From positions 186,001 through 250,000 of the forward strand of contig NZ_LS990887.1 in the NCBI RefSeq assembly GCF_900411315.1: a stretch of DNA of 64,000 bases, written 5' to 3'. The position numbers and the translations under genes were made by a program. The stretch's first letter is position 1. The number at the start of each line of letters is the position of its first letter. Source of the DNA: Corynebacterium senegalense. Lineage in GTDB: Bacteria > Actinomycetota > Actinomycetes > Mycobacteriales > Mycobacteriaceae. Positions 57,755 to 64,000 of this stretch are shown here, in pieces. Under the pieces are notes generated by a model that was not told the origin of the DNA, did not search any database, and saw only the letters and a list, made by a program, of their open reading frames with translations.

Positions 57755-58828
57755 ATGACTTCCAGCACCCACAGCCAACGGATCGCGCGGGTGGCGCGAC
57801 TCATCGCCGAGAAGGGTCTCGGGGGTGTCCTCGTCGGCCCCGGCCCGGAGCTGGCCTACCTGACCGGCTCGTGGACGAGCTCGCACGAGCGGCTCACGGC
57901 GCTGACCGTCGCCCCGGACGGCACCGCGCGGCTCGTGGCGCCGCTGACCGACGCCACCGGGCTCGACCTCCCGGGCGTGGAGGTCCTCGGGTGGCGAGAC
58001 GGGGAGGACCCGTACCAGCTGGCTGTTCGGGGCCTGGGCCCCGGCCGGGTGGGGCTGGGCTCCTCGCTCACCGCCGACCACGTGCTGCGCCTCCAGGAGC
58101 TCCTCCCGTCCACGGTGCTGGCGTTGTCGGTCCTCTCCGAGGTGTTCGCGGCAAAGGAGCCCGACGAGCTGGCGCAGCTGCAGGGCGCCGCCGAGGCGAT
58201 CGATGGCGTCCACGCGCAGGTCCCCGGCCTGCTGGAACCCGGGCGCACAGAGGAGGAGGTGGCGCGCGACCTCGAGCGGCTCATCCTGGACGGGCATGAC
58301 GCCGTGGATTTCGTCATCGTCGGCTCCGGCCCGAACGGGGCGAACCCGCACCACAGCCACTCCGACCGGGTCCTGCGCGAGGGCGACCCCGTGGTGGTGG
58401 ACATCGGCGGCTCGCTCGGGGAGGGCTACCACTCGGACTGCACCCGCACCTACCAGGTCGGGCGGGTCCGCGACGGGGAGTTCCTGCGCGCCTACGCCGT
58501 CCTGCAGCGCGCGCAGGATGCCGCCGTCGCCGCCGCCCGCCCCGGCATCACCGCGGGCGAGCTCGACGCGGTCGCCCGCGACATCATCGCCGCGGCCGGT
58601 TACGGCGAGCACTTCACCCACCGCACGGGCCACGGCATCGGGCTGTCCCTGCACGAGGAGCCGTTCATCGTCGCCGGCAGCGACCGCGTCCTCGCCGAGG
58701 CAATGGCCTTCTCCATCGAGCCGGGGATCTACCTGCCCGGCCGTTGGGGCATGCGCATCGAGGACATCGTCACCCTGACGGCGGACGGGGCGCGCCGCCT
58801 GAACAGGCAGCCGCGGCAGCTGCGCTAG
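57755..58828 (+). CDS. Xaa-Pro dipeptidase/aminopeptidase, M24 family
   Basis: A 357-residue metallopeptidase with an N-terminal creatinase-like domain (about 1-125) and a C-terminal pita-bread domain. The five metal ligands are visible: DIGGSLGEGYHSDCTRTY (two Asp), GHGIGLSLHE (His), SIEPGIY (Glu) and RIEDIVTL (Glu). It removes residues before proline in short peptides. The ATG at 57755 follows the helicase stop by 10 bp, so it may belong to the same transcript. Confidence 0.92.
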   Translation: MTSSTHSQRIARVARLIAEKGLGGVLVGPGPELAYLTGSWTSSHERLTALTVAPDGTARLVAPLTDATGLDLPGVEVLGWRDGEDPYQLAVRGLGPGRVGLGSSLTADHVLRLQELLPSTVLALSVLSEVFAAKEPDELAQLQGAAEAIDGVHAQVPGLLEPGRTEEEVARDLERLILDGHDAVDFVIVGSGPNGANPHHSHSDRVLREGDPVVVDIGGSLGEGYHSDCTRTYQVGRVRDGEFLRAYAVLQRAQDAAVAAARPGITAGELDAVARDIIAAAGYGEHFTHRTGHGIGLSLHEEPFIVAGSDRVLAEAMAFSIEPGIYLPGRWGMRIEDIVTLTADGARRLNRQPRQLR

Positions 58829-58861
58829 CAATACGCCGCGCCGGCAATAGACTTGGGCGAC

Positions 58862-59575
58862 ATGACAGTTCTACTTCTCGGAGCCACCAGCGACATCGGC
58901 GGCGAGGTCGCCGCCAGGGTGTGCCGCGGGCGCCGCGTGGTGCTCGCGTTGCGGGACCCGGGGCGCGGGGAGGGCGTCGTCAAGCGCATGCTCGAGGCGG
59001 GCGCGACGAGCGCTGAGGTGGTGCCCTTCGAGGCGACGGACCTCGACTCGCACCGGCGCGTCATCGAGGCGGCGGGCGAGGTGACCACCGCCATCGTGGC
59101 CTTCGGCATCCTCGGGGACCAGAAGCTCGCCGAACACGACGAGCGCGAGGCCGCGCGCATCGCCACCGTCGACTACCTCGCCCAGATCAACGCGCTCACA
59201 GTGCTTGCCGACGTCATGCCCCGCGGCCAGATCTACGCCTTCTCCTCCGTCGCCGGGTGGCGCCCGCGCCGGGCGAACTACGTGTACGGCTCGACCAAGG
59301 CGGGCCTCGACGCCTTCTGTCAGGGGTTGGCCGACCGGCTGCACGGGACCGGACTCAACCTCATCACGGCGCGCCCCGGCTTCGTCATCGGCTCGATGAC
59401 CGAGGGGATGAAGCCGGCCGTCATGTCGGTCACCCCCGACGTCGTCGCCGACGCCGTCGTCGCGGCGGCCGGGCGCAACCGCAGCTGCACCGTCTGGGTC
59501 CCCGGCCGGCTGCGCCTGCTGGCGGCCGTGATGCGGCTGGTGCCGCGCCCGGTGTGGCGCCGCATGCCGCGCTAA
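58862..59575 (+). CDS. short-chain dehydrogenase, DprE2-like
   Basis: A 237-residue SDR with a dinucleotide-binding start (LLLGATSDIGGEVAA) and a catalytic set S...Y-x3-K in AFSSVAGWRPRRANYVYGSTKAGLDAF. The combination FGILGD and the SS-AGWRPRRANYVYGSTKAGLD stretch resembles DprE2, which reduces the keto intermediate of decaprenylphosphoryl-arabinose for arabinan synthesis. DprE1 is not beside it, so it may be a paralogue rather than DprE2 itself. The ATG at 58862 is used. The next gene begins 9 bp downstream. Confidence 0.82.
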   Translation: MTVLLLGATSDIGGEVAARVCRGRRVVLALRDPGRGEGVVKRMLEAGATSAEVVPFEATDLDSHRRVIEAAGEVTTAIVAFGILGDQKLAEHDEREAARIATVDYLAQINALTVLADVMPRGQIYAFSSVAGWRPRRANYVYGSTKAGLDAFCQGLADRLHGTGLNLITARPGFVIGSMTEGMKPAVMSVTPDVVADAVVAAAGRNRSCTVWVPGRLRLLAAVMRLVPRPVWRRMPR

Positions 59576-59584
59576 GGGGGAGCG

Positions 59585-60787
59585 GTGCTGTCTCACCTGC
59601 TGCGCGCCACGCTGCCGTTCGCCGTCGACGCCCTGCACCTCGCGCCGCGCACGGACCCGGAGTTCGCGCCCGCGACGTGGCTGACCGGGGTGACGCCGGG
59701 GACGCTCATCGAGGCGGCCGAGGTGTCCCCGGTCGGCCTGCGCACGCGTCTCAACCCCGCCACGGCGCACCGGATCAGCTACGCCACGTCCGACTCACGG
59801 GCCCGCTGCCTGACCGCCACGGGAGCGGTGATCCGCTCGCACGTGCCCTGGACGGGGAGGGGGCCGCGCCCCACCGTCGCATTCGCGCCCTCCACCCAGG
59901 GCGTCGCCCCGCGCTGCGACCCCTCGTACTCCTGCACAGTGGGGCTCGCGCTGCGCACGCACCCGCTGGACGCGATCGCGGCGTACGAGCAGCCGGTGAT
60001 CAACCTGCTCGTGGCCGCGGGGGCGAACGTCGTTCTCACCGACTACCCGCGCGACCCCGAGGACAACGTCCAGCTCTACGCCGACCATTTCTCCTCCGCC
60101 CGCGCCCTCGCCGACGCGGTGCGCGCCGCCGACGAGCTCGGGGTGGTCGCCGCGAACCTCGGCCTGTGGGGCTACTCGCAGGGCGGGGGAGCGGCAGCCG
60201 GGTGGCTGGAGGAGCCGGAGTACGCCCCCGAGCTCCAGCCGCTCGCCGCCGTGGTGGGGGCGCCGCCCGTCTCCCTTCCCGAGGTCCTCGCGCACGTAGA
60301 CGGCTCGCTCGTGGCCGTGGTGGCGCTCTACGCGGTCGCCGGGCTGGCGGCGTGGGACGACAGCATCGCCAAGGAGCTGTACTCCCACCTCAGCCCCGAG
60401 GGCATCGCCGCCGTCTTCTCCGAGGGCCGGGTGTGCGCCACCGGGGCGGTGCTGAGCCAGCCCTGGGCCTCGACGCGCGCGTGGACGGCCTCCGGGGTGT
60501 CCATGTCGACGCTGCTGGAGTCGCTGCCCCTGACCGGCCGCCGCCTCGACGAGCTGGAGCTGGGCACCCGTCGCCCGCTGCGCATCCCGACTCGGCTGTG
60601 GGGCGGCCTCCACGACGACGTCGTGCCCTACGACGGGGTCAGGCGCCTCGCCCGCAGCTGGGGCGTCGGGCTGGAGACGCGCCGGCCGCCGCGCGTGCCG
60701 GGGCGGACGGGAGCCAACCACATCGTGCCCTACTTCCTTCACGCCCCGGCCGACGTGCAATGGCTGCTGTCCAGGCTGGGCGGGTAG
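59585..60787 (+). CDS. secretory-lipase-family alpha/beta hydrolase
   Basis: A 400-residue alpha/beta hydrolase of the secretory lipase (LIP) family. The nucleophile elbow is GYSQGGGAAAGWL (Ser about 200), with the catalytic Asp in GGLHDDVVPYDG and the final His in GANHIVPY. RISYATSDSRARCLTATGAVIRSHVPW is the family core near residue 65-90. No convincing signal peptide is seen from the GTG start, so its location is uncertain. It reads in line with the DprE2-like gene. Confidence 0.85.
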   Translation: MLSHLLRATLPFAVDALHLAPRTDPEFAPATWLTGVTPGTLIEAAEVSPVGLRTRLNPATAHRISYATSDSRARCLTATGAVIRSHVPWTGRGPRPTVAFAPSTQGVAPRCDPSYSCTVGLALRTHPLDAIAAYEQPVINLLVAAGANVVLTDYPRDPEDNVQLYADHFSSARALADAVRAADELGVVAANLGLWGYSQGGGAAAGWLEEPEYAPELQPLAAVVGAPPVSLPEVLAHVDGSLVAVVALYAVAGLAAWDDSIAKELYSHLSPEGIAAVFSEGRVCATGAVLSQPWASTRAWTASGVSMSTLLESLPLTGRRLDELELGTRRPLRIPTRLWGGLHDDVVPYDGVRRLARSWGVGLETRRPPRVPGRTGANHIVPYFLHAPADVQWLLSRLGG

Positions 60788-60796
60788 TCTGGCCGC

Positions 60797-61348
60797 ATGC
60801 GGCTTCTGTTTTTCGCCTACTTTGTCATCGAGGTGCTCGCCTTCATCGGCGTCGCCCGCCTGATCGGCCTCGGCTGGGCGTTCCTCGCCGTCTTCGGCCT
60901 CTCCGTCCTCGGCGGGGTGGGGGCCAACATCGCCCTGCGCAACTCGCTCACGCGGGCGGCGGGCGGGCGCAACTCGCTCGGCCGCTTCGCCGGCGACAGC
61001 GCGATCCTGGCCGCCGGCTGGATCCTCTGCATCCTCCCCGGCTTCGTCTCCTCGCTCGTGGGCCTCGTGCTCATCTTCCCGCCCACGCGCGCGCTCGTGC
61101 GCCGCAGCCTCACCGCGAAGACGACCAAGGCGGTGGAGGACTTCAGCATGCGCGTCTACTCGGCCTCGCCCGTGTCGCGCCAGTTCACCAGCTACGGCAC
61201 CTTCCGCACCAAGCAGCCCGGCGGTGGAGACGTCATCGACGCCGACGAGCTCGAGCAGTGGTACCGCGCCGACAGTGCCACCGACACCGGTCCCGACACC
61301 GGTCCCGACACCGGCAGTGACCCGCACCGCGGCGGGGGAACCCGCTAG
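60797..61348 (+). CDS. fxsA: FxsA family membrane protein
   Basis: A 183-residue FxsA with four hydrophobic segments: LLFFAYFVIEVLAFIGVARLIGLGWAFLAVFGLSVLGGVGA and AILAAGWILCILPGFVSSLVGLVLIF. The C-terminal part is soluble and ends in a threefold Asp-Thr-Gly repeat. FxsA was named for modulating phage exclusion in E. coli; in actinobacteria it stays beside lnt-ppm1, as here. Its stop and the GTG start of lnt are adjacent. Confidence 0.9.
   Translation: MRLLFFAYFVIEVLAFIGVARLIGLGWAFLAVFGLSVLGGVGANIALRNSLTRAAGGRNSLGRFAGDSAILAAGWILCILPGFVSSLVGLVLIFPPTRALVRRSLTAKTTKAVEDFSMRVYSASPVSRQFTSYGTFRTKQPGGGDVIDADELEQWYRADSATDTGPDTGPDTGSDPHRGGGTR
61283..61314 (+). repeat. 12-bp tandem repeat in the fxsA 3' end
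   Basis: GACACCGGTCCC occurs twice in full and once in part, encoding DTGP-DTGP-DTG in the soluble tail of FxsA. The in-frame unit length allows copy-number change without frameshift. Confidence 0.8.
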
Positions 61349-62899
61349 GTGGACAAGCTTCTTCGCCCGGCGCTCGCCGCCGCCTCCGGCGCGCTGGTGT
61401 ACTTCTCCTACGCGCCGCACAGCCTGTGGTACCTCGGCATCGCGGGGATCGCCCTGTTTTGGTGCGCTCTGGCGCCGTGGCCGTCCGGGTGGCCCTCCGC
61501 GCGGCCCGGGGCCCGCTTCGGCGCGCTGCTCGGCTTCCTCCACGCGCTCGCGCTCTACCTCGCGCTCCTGCCGTGGGTGGGCGAGTTCGTCGGCGCGGCG
61601 CCGTACATCGCGTTGGCGGTCTTCCTCGCGCTGTATTCGCTGCCTGTTGGGGTCTTCGGGGTGCTGCTCGCGCGCCGCCCCCTCGGTTTCGTCGCCTTCC
61701 CACTGGTCTACCTCGCCTGGGAGTTCCTCCGCTCGCGGCTGCCCTTCGGCGGCTTTCCGTGGGTGTGCCTCGCGTGGGGCCAGATCGACGGCCCGCTGCG
61801 CCACCTCGCCGCGTGGGGCGGCCCCGCGCTCGTCGGGGTGGCGACGGTACTCACCGCCTGCGGTTTCGCCGCGCTTATCGCTTCTCGACGCCCCACCCGG
61901 CGTGCCGCCGCTGCCGCCTGCGCCCTGGTGCCCACCGCCTTCGGCCTCGCCGCCGGCGCCGCGGCCCCGGGGCCCGGGGAGAACACCGGGGAGGTGCGCG
62001 CCGCCGCGATCCAGGGCAACGTCCCGCGCATGGGCCTGGACTTCAACGCCCAGCGCCGCGCCGTGCTGGCCAACCACGTCAACGAGACCGTGGCGCTCGC
62101 CGAGTCGGGCGAGCGCCCGGACTTCGTCGTCTGGCCGGAGAACTCCTCCGACGTCAACCCCTTCACCGATTCCGCCGCCGCGCAGCTGATCTCCCAGGCG
62201 GTGGAGGCGATCGGGGCACCGGTGGTCGTGGGTACCATCACCCGCGACGAGGTGGGGGCGCGCAACACGATGGTCGTCTTCGACCCGGAGACGGGCCCGG
62301 GGGAGTACCACCACAAGAAGTACCTCCAGCCCTTCGGCGAGTACATGCCTATGCGCGACTTCTTCCGGCACTTCTCCTCCTACGTGGACATGGCCGGGGA
62401 CTTCAAGCCGGGCGCGGGCAGCGGCCTCGTGCACGCGGGCGCTGTCCCGCTCGGGCTGGCGACGTGCTACGAGGTCGCCGTCGACGCCGCCTACCGCACG
62501 GCGGTTGACGCTGGGGCACGGATCCTCGCCACGCCCACGAACAACGCCACCTTCGGGTTCACGGACATGACGTACCAGCAGATGGCGATGAGCCGCATGC
62601 GCGCCATCGAGACCGACCGCGCGGTCATCGTCGCGGCCACCTCCGGCTCGTCGGCCATGATCCTGCCGGACGGCAGCGTGACCCAGAAGACGGGGATCTT
62701 CGAGCCCGCCGCCCTCGTCGAGACCCTGCCGCTGCGCGACACGCTCACCCCCGCGGTGCGCTTCGGGGCGCTCATCGAGTGGTTGCTCGTGGCCGGGGGA
62801 GCCGGGGCGATGCTCTGGTCCCTGGTGCACAACCGGGGCGGGTATGCTGCTAGGAGGAATCAGGCAGCGGGCGAACCCGCTGGAAACGCAACATCCTAA
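61349..62899 (+). CDS. lnt: apolipoprotein N-acyltransferase
   Basis: A 516-residue Lnt, which adds the third acyl chain to bacterial lipoproteins. Several N-terminal membrane spans (about 1-200) precede the nitrilase-like domain, with the catalytic Glu in DFVVWPENSSD, Lys in HHKKYLQPFGEYMPM and Cys in LATCYEVAVDAAYR. A final membrane span lies near the C-terminus (WLLVAGGAGAMLWSLV). In mycolata this gene is next to ppm1 (Ppm2 is the C. glutamicum name). The GTG start follows directly on fxsA. Confidence 0.95.
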   Translation: MDKLLRPALAAASGALVYFSYAPHSLWYLGIAGIALFWCALAPWPSGWPSARPGARFGALLGFLHALALYLALLPWVGEFVGAAPYIALAVFLALYSLPVGVFGVLLARRPLGFVAFPLVYLAWEFLRSRLPFGGFPWVCLAWGQIDGPLRHLAAWGGPALVGVATVLTACGFAALIASRRPTRRAAAAACALVPTAFGLAAGAAAPGPGENTGEVRAAAIQGNVPRMGLDFNAQRRAVLANHVNETVALAESGERPDFVVWPENSSDVNPFTDSAAAQLISQAVEAIGAPVVVGTITRDEVGARNTMVVFDPETGPGEYHHKKYLQPFGEYMPMRDFFRHFSSYVDMAGDFKPGAGSGLVHAGAVPLGLATCYEVAVDAAYRTAVDAGARILATPTNNATFGFTDMTYQQMAMSRMRAIETDRAVIVAATSGSSAMILPDGSVTQKTGIFEPAALVETLPLRDTLTPAVRFGALIEWLLVAGGAGAMLWSLVHNRGGYAARRNQAAGEPAGNATS

Positions 62900-62911
62900 G
62901 GAGAACAGCCC

Positions 62912-63880
62912 GTGGCCAACACCACCGTGGTGATCATCCCGACGTACAACGAGGTGGAGAACCTGCCGCTCATCGTCGACCGCGTCCTTTCCTCGGGGGC
63001 CGAGGCGGACGTTCTCGTCGTGGACGACAACTCGCCCGACGGCACCGGAGCCAAGGCGGACGAGCTGGCCGCCGCCCACCCCGAGGTCCACGTGCTCCAC
63101 CGCGCGGGCAAGGAGGGGCTGCTCGCCGCCTACCGCGACGGGTTCCGCTGGGCGCTGGAGCGCGACTACGAGGTGATCTGCCAGATGGACGCCGACGGGT
63201 CCCACGCCCCAGAGGAGCTGGGACTGCTGCTCGCCGAGATCGACAAGGGCGCGGACCTCGTGATCGGCTCGCGCTACGTCGAGGGCGGGGAGGTCAAGAA
63301 CTGGCCGCGGAACCGTTACCTGCTGTCCAAGCTCGGCAACCGCTACATCGCGCTGGCACTCGGCGGGGACGTCGCCGACATGACGGCGGGCTTCAGGGCT
63401 TTCCGACGCACCGTGCTGGAAACCATCGACCTGGACGCCCTCTCCTCAAAGGGCTACATCTTCCAGGTCGACATGGCCCACCAGGCCGCCGAGGCGGGCT
63501 TCGACGTCCGCGAGGTGCCCATCACCTTCGTCGACCGCACCCTCGGCGAGTCGAAGCTGGACTCCGGCTTCGCCAAGGACTCGCTGGTCGAGGTGACCAA
63601 GTGGGGCTGGGCCAAGAAGTCGGCGTTCGCGCGCGAAGCCGCGAAGGAGGCGGGGGCGCTGCTGCGCTACGAAATCGACCACGCGGGCCTGTGGAAGCTG
63701 CGCCGCAGCGCGGGCGAGGCCCCGGAGACGGCGGTGAACCTCGCCGCCGAGGGCGCGAAGCTGGCCTCCTACGAGCTGAAGCATGCGGGAGTGGGGGAGC
63801 TGCCGCGCCGCGCCGCGCGGGCCGCTGACCAGCTCGTCGAGTTCGTCCGCGAGGGCGTGCGAGTCGGGCGCGGTAAGTAG
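62912..63880 (+). CDS. ppm1: polyprenol-phosphate mannose synthase Ppm1
   Basis: A 322-residue GT-A fold enzyme that transfers mannose from GDP-mannose to polyprenol phosphate, giving the donor for MptB and other mannosyltransferases. Motifs are VVIIPTYNEVENL (about 5-17), VVDDNSPDGTG, CQMDADGSHAPE (metal-binding DAD, about 92) and GSRYVEGGEVKNWP. It is followed by an amphipathic, Ala/Glu-rich C-terminal tail of about 70 residues with no membrane span. The tail makes it longer than the C. glutamicum protein as I recall it (about 270). The GTG start follows AAGGAGAACAG. Confidence 0.94.
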   Translation: MANTTVVIIPTYNEVENLPLIVDRVLSSGAEADVLVVDDNSPDGTGAKADELAAAHPEVHVLHRAGKEGLLAAYRDGFRWALERDYEVICQMDADGSHAPEELGLLLAEIDKGADLVIGSRYVEGGEVKNWPRNRYLLSKLGNRYIALALGGDVADMTAGFRAFRRTVLETIDLDALSSKGYIFQVDMAHQAAEAGFDVREVPITFVDRTLGESKLDSGFAKDSLVEVTKWGWAKKSAFAREAAKEAGALLRYEIDHAGLWKLRRSAGEAPETAVNLAAEGAKLASYELKHAGVGELPRRAARAADQLVEFVREGVRVGRGK

Positions 63881-63886
63881 AACGCG

Positions 63887-63915
63887 AAAGCCCGGGCCAC
63901 GATGGCCCGGGCTTT
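63887..63915. terminator. bidirectional terminator between ppm1 and rbpA
   Basis: A 13-bp perfect inverted repeat, AAAGCCCGGGCCA with TGGCCCGGGCTTT, around 3 bases. The A-run on one side and T-run on the other let it stop transcription from both convergent genes. Confidence 0.93.
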
Positions 63916-63933
63916 GTCGTTGTGGCTGAGGCG

Positions 63934-64000
63934 CTACGCCTTGTTCTGCGCCTCCTGCTGCTCCTTCGCGATGCGCGCCGCGGTGCGGCGGCGCTTGCGC
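63934..64000 (-). CDS. rbpA: RbpA-like RNA polymerase-binding protein, C-terminal fragment
   Basis: The last 21 codons read RKRRRTAARIAKEQQEAQNKA and then stop; the gene continues past the right edge. A basic, then Gln/Ala-rich tail of this form is what corynebacterial RbpA has after its final helix, and rbpA converges on ppm1 in mycolata. RbpA strengthens sigma-factor binding to RNA polymerase. The identification rests on position and a short tail. Confidence 0.65.
   Translation of the reverse strand, partial: RKRRRTAARIAKEQQEAQNKA

Overview
The window is high-GC actinobacterial DNA, most likely from a Corynebacterium. The evidence is lineage-specific gene content and gene order: the mannosyltransferase MptB beside a SufR-led suf operon, acn-acnR divergent from a DUF6676 membrane protein and a RipA-like NlpC/P60 hydrolase, mycothiol synthesis (mshC), DUF3097, a Pup-ligation locus without 20S proteasome genes, and lnt-ppm1 convergent with an RbpA-like tail. 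Genus is inferred from synteny; no species is claimed.

Layout. 1-1.8 kb: end of an ABC ATPase and mptB on the minus strand. 2-8.2 kb: the iron-sulfur assembly operon sufR-B-D-C-S-U-T, closed by a clear terminator. 8.3-13.4 kb: an ABC-F protein, two related class-I glutamine amidotransferases, a DUF711 protein with its ACT partner, and a small membrane protein. 13.4-17.5 kb: acnR and aconitase, with a divergent DUF6676 gene. 17.5-20.6 kb: a 424-bp structured leader, the RipA-like hydrolase and the ferrochelatase gene. 20.6-29.1 kb: conserved hypotheticals, NfeD and SPFH membrane proteins, TVP38 and LysE membrane proteins, tRNA-Leu(GAG), pyrD and a lipoprotein. 29.2-33.5 kb: uppP, mshC, a HAD phosphatase, hisE and hisG. 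33.5-38 kb: aspA, a Dcu-type C4-dicarboxylate carrier and formate-THF ligase. 38-40 kb: a decayed IS481-type transposase followed by a VOC protein and an AraC regulator in visibly less GC-rich DNA, probably an acquired patch.

40-54 kb is the protein-modification block: a RecB-like nuclease, M18 aminopeptidase, TrmI, the proteasome-type ATPase Arc, then an inserted module (DUF222/HNH protein and the pdxR/pdxS/pdxT vitamin B6 locus), then dop, pup, pafA, pafB and pafC. No prcBA is present and Arc lacks the C-terminal docking motif, so Pup-tagged proteins must have a fate other than 20S proteasome degradation. 53.7-57.7 kb: tatA, tatC and a HelY-type helicase. 57.7-64 kb: an M24 peptidase, a DprE2-like reductase, a secretory-lipase-family protein, FxsA, apolipoprotein N-acyltransferase, polyprenol-phosphate mannose synthase and the C-terminus of RbpA. 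MptB, Ppm1, UppP, DprE2-like, Lnt and the RipA-like hydrolase together give the window a strong cell-envelope theme.

The points most worth checking are the structured leader before the RipA-like gene, the PdxR whose PLP lysine is replaced by threonine, the triple 45-bp-spaced hairpin array after arc, and the degraded IS with its cargo-like neighbours.
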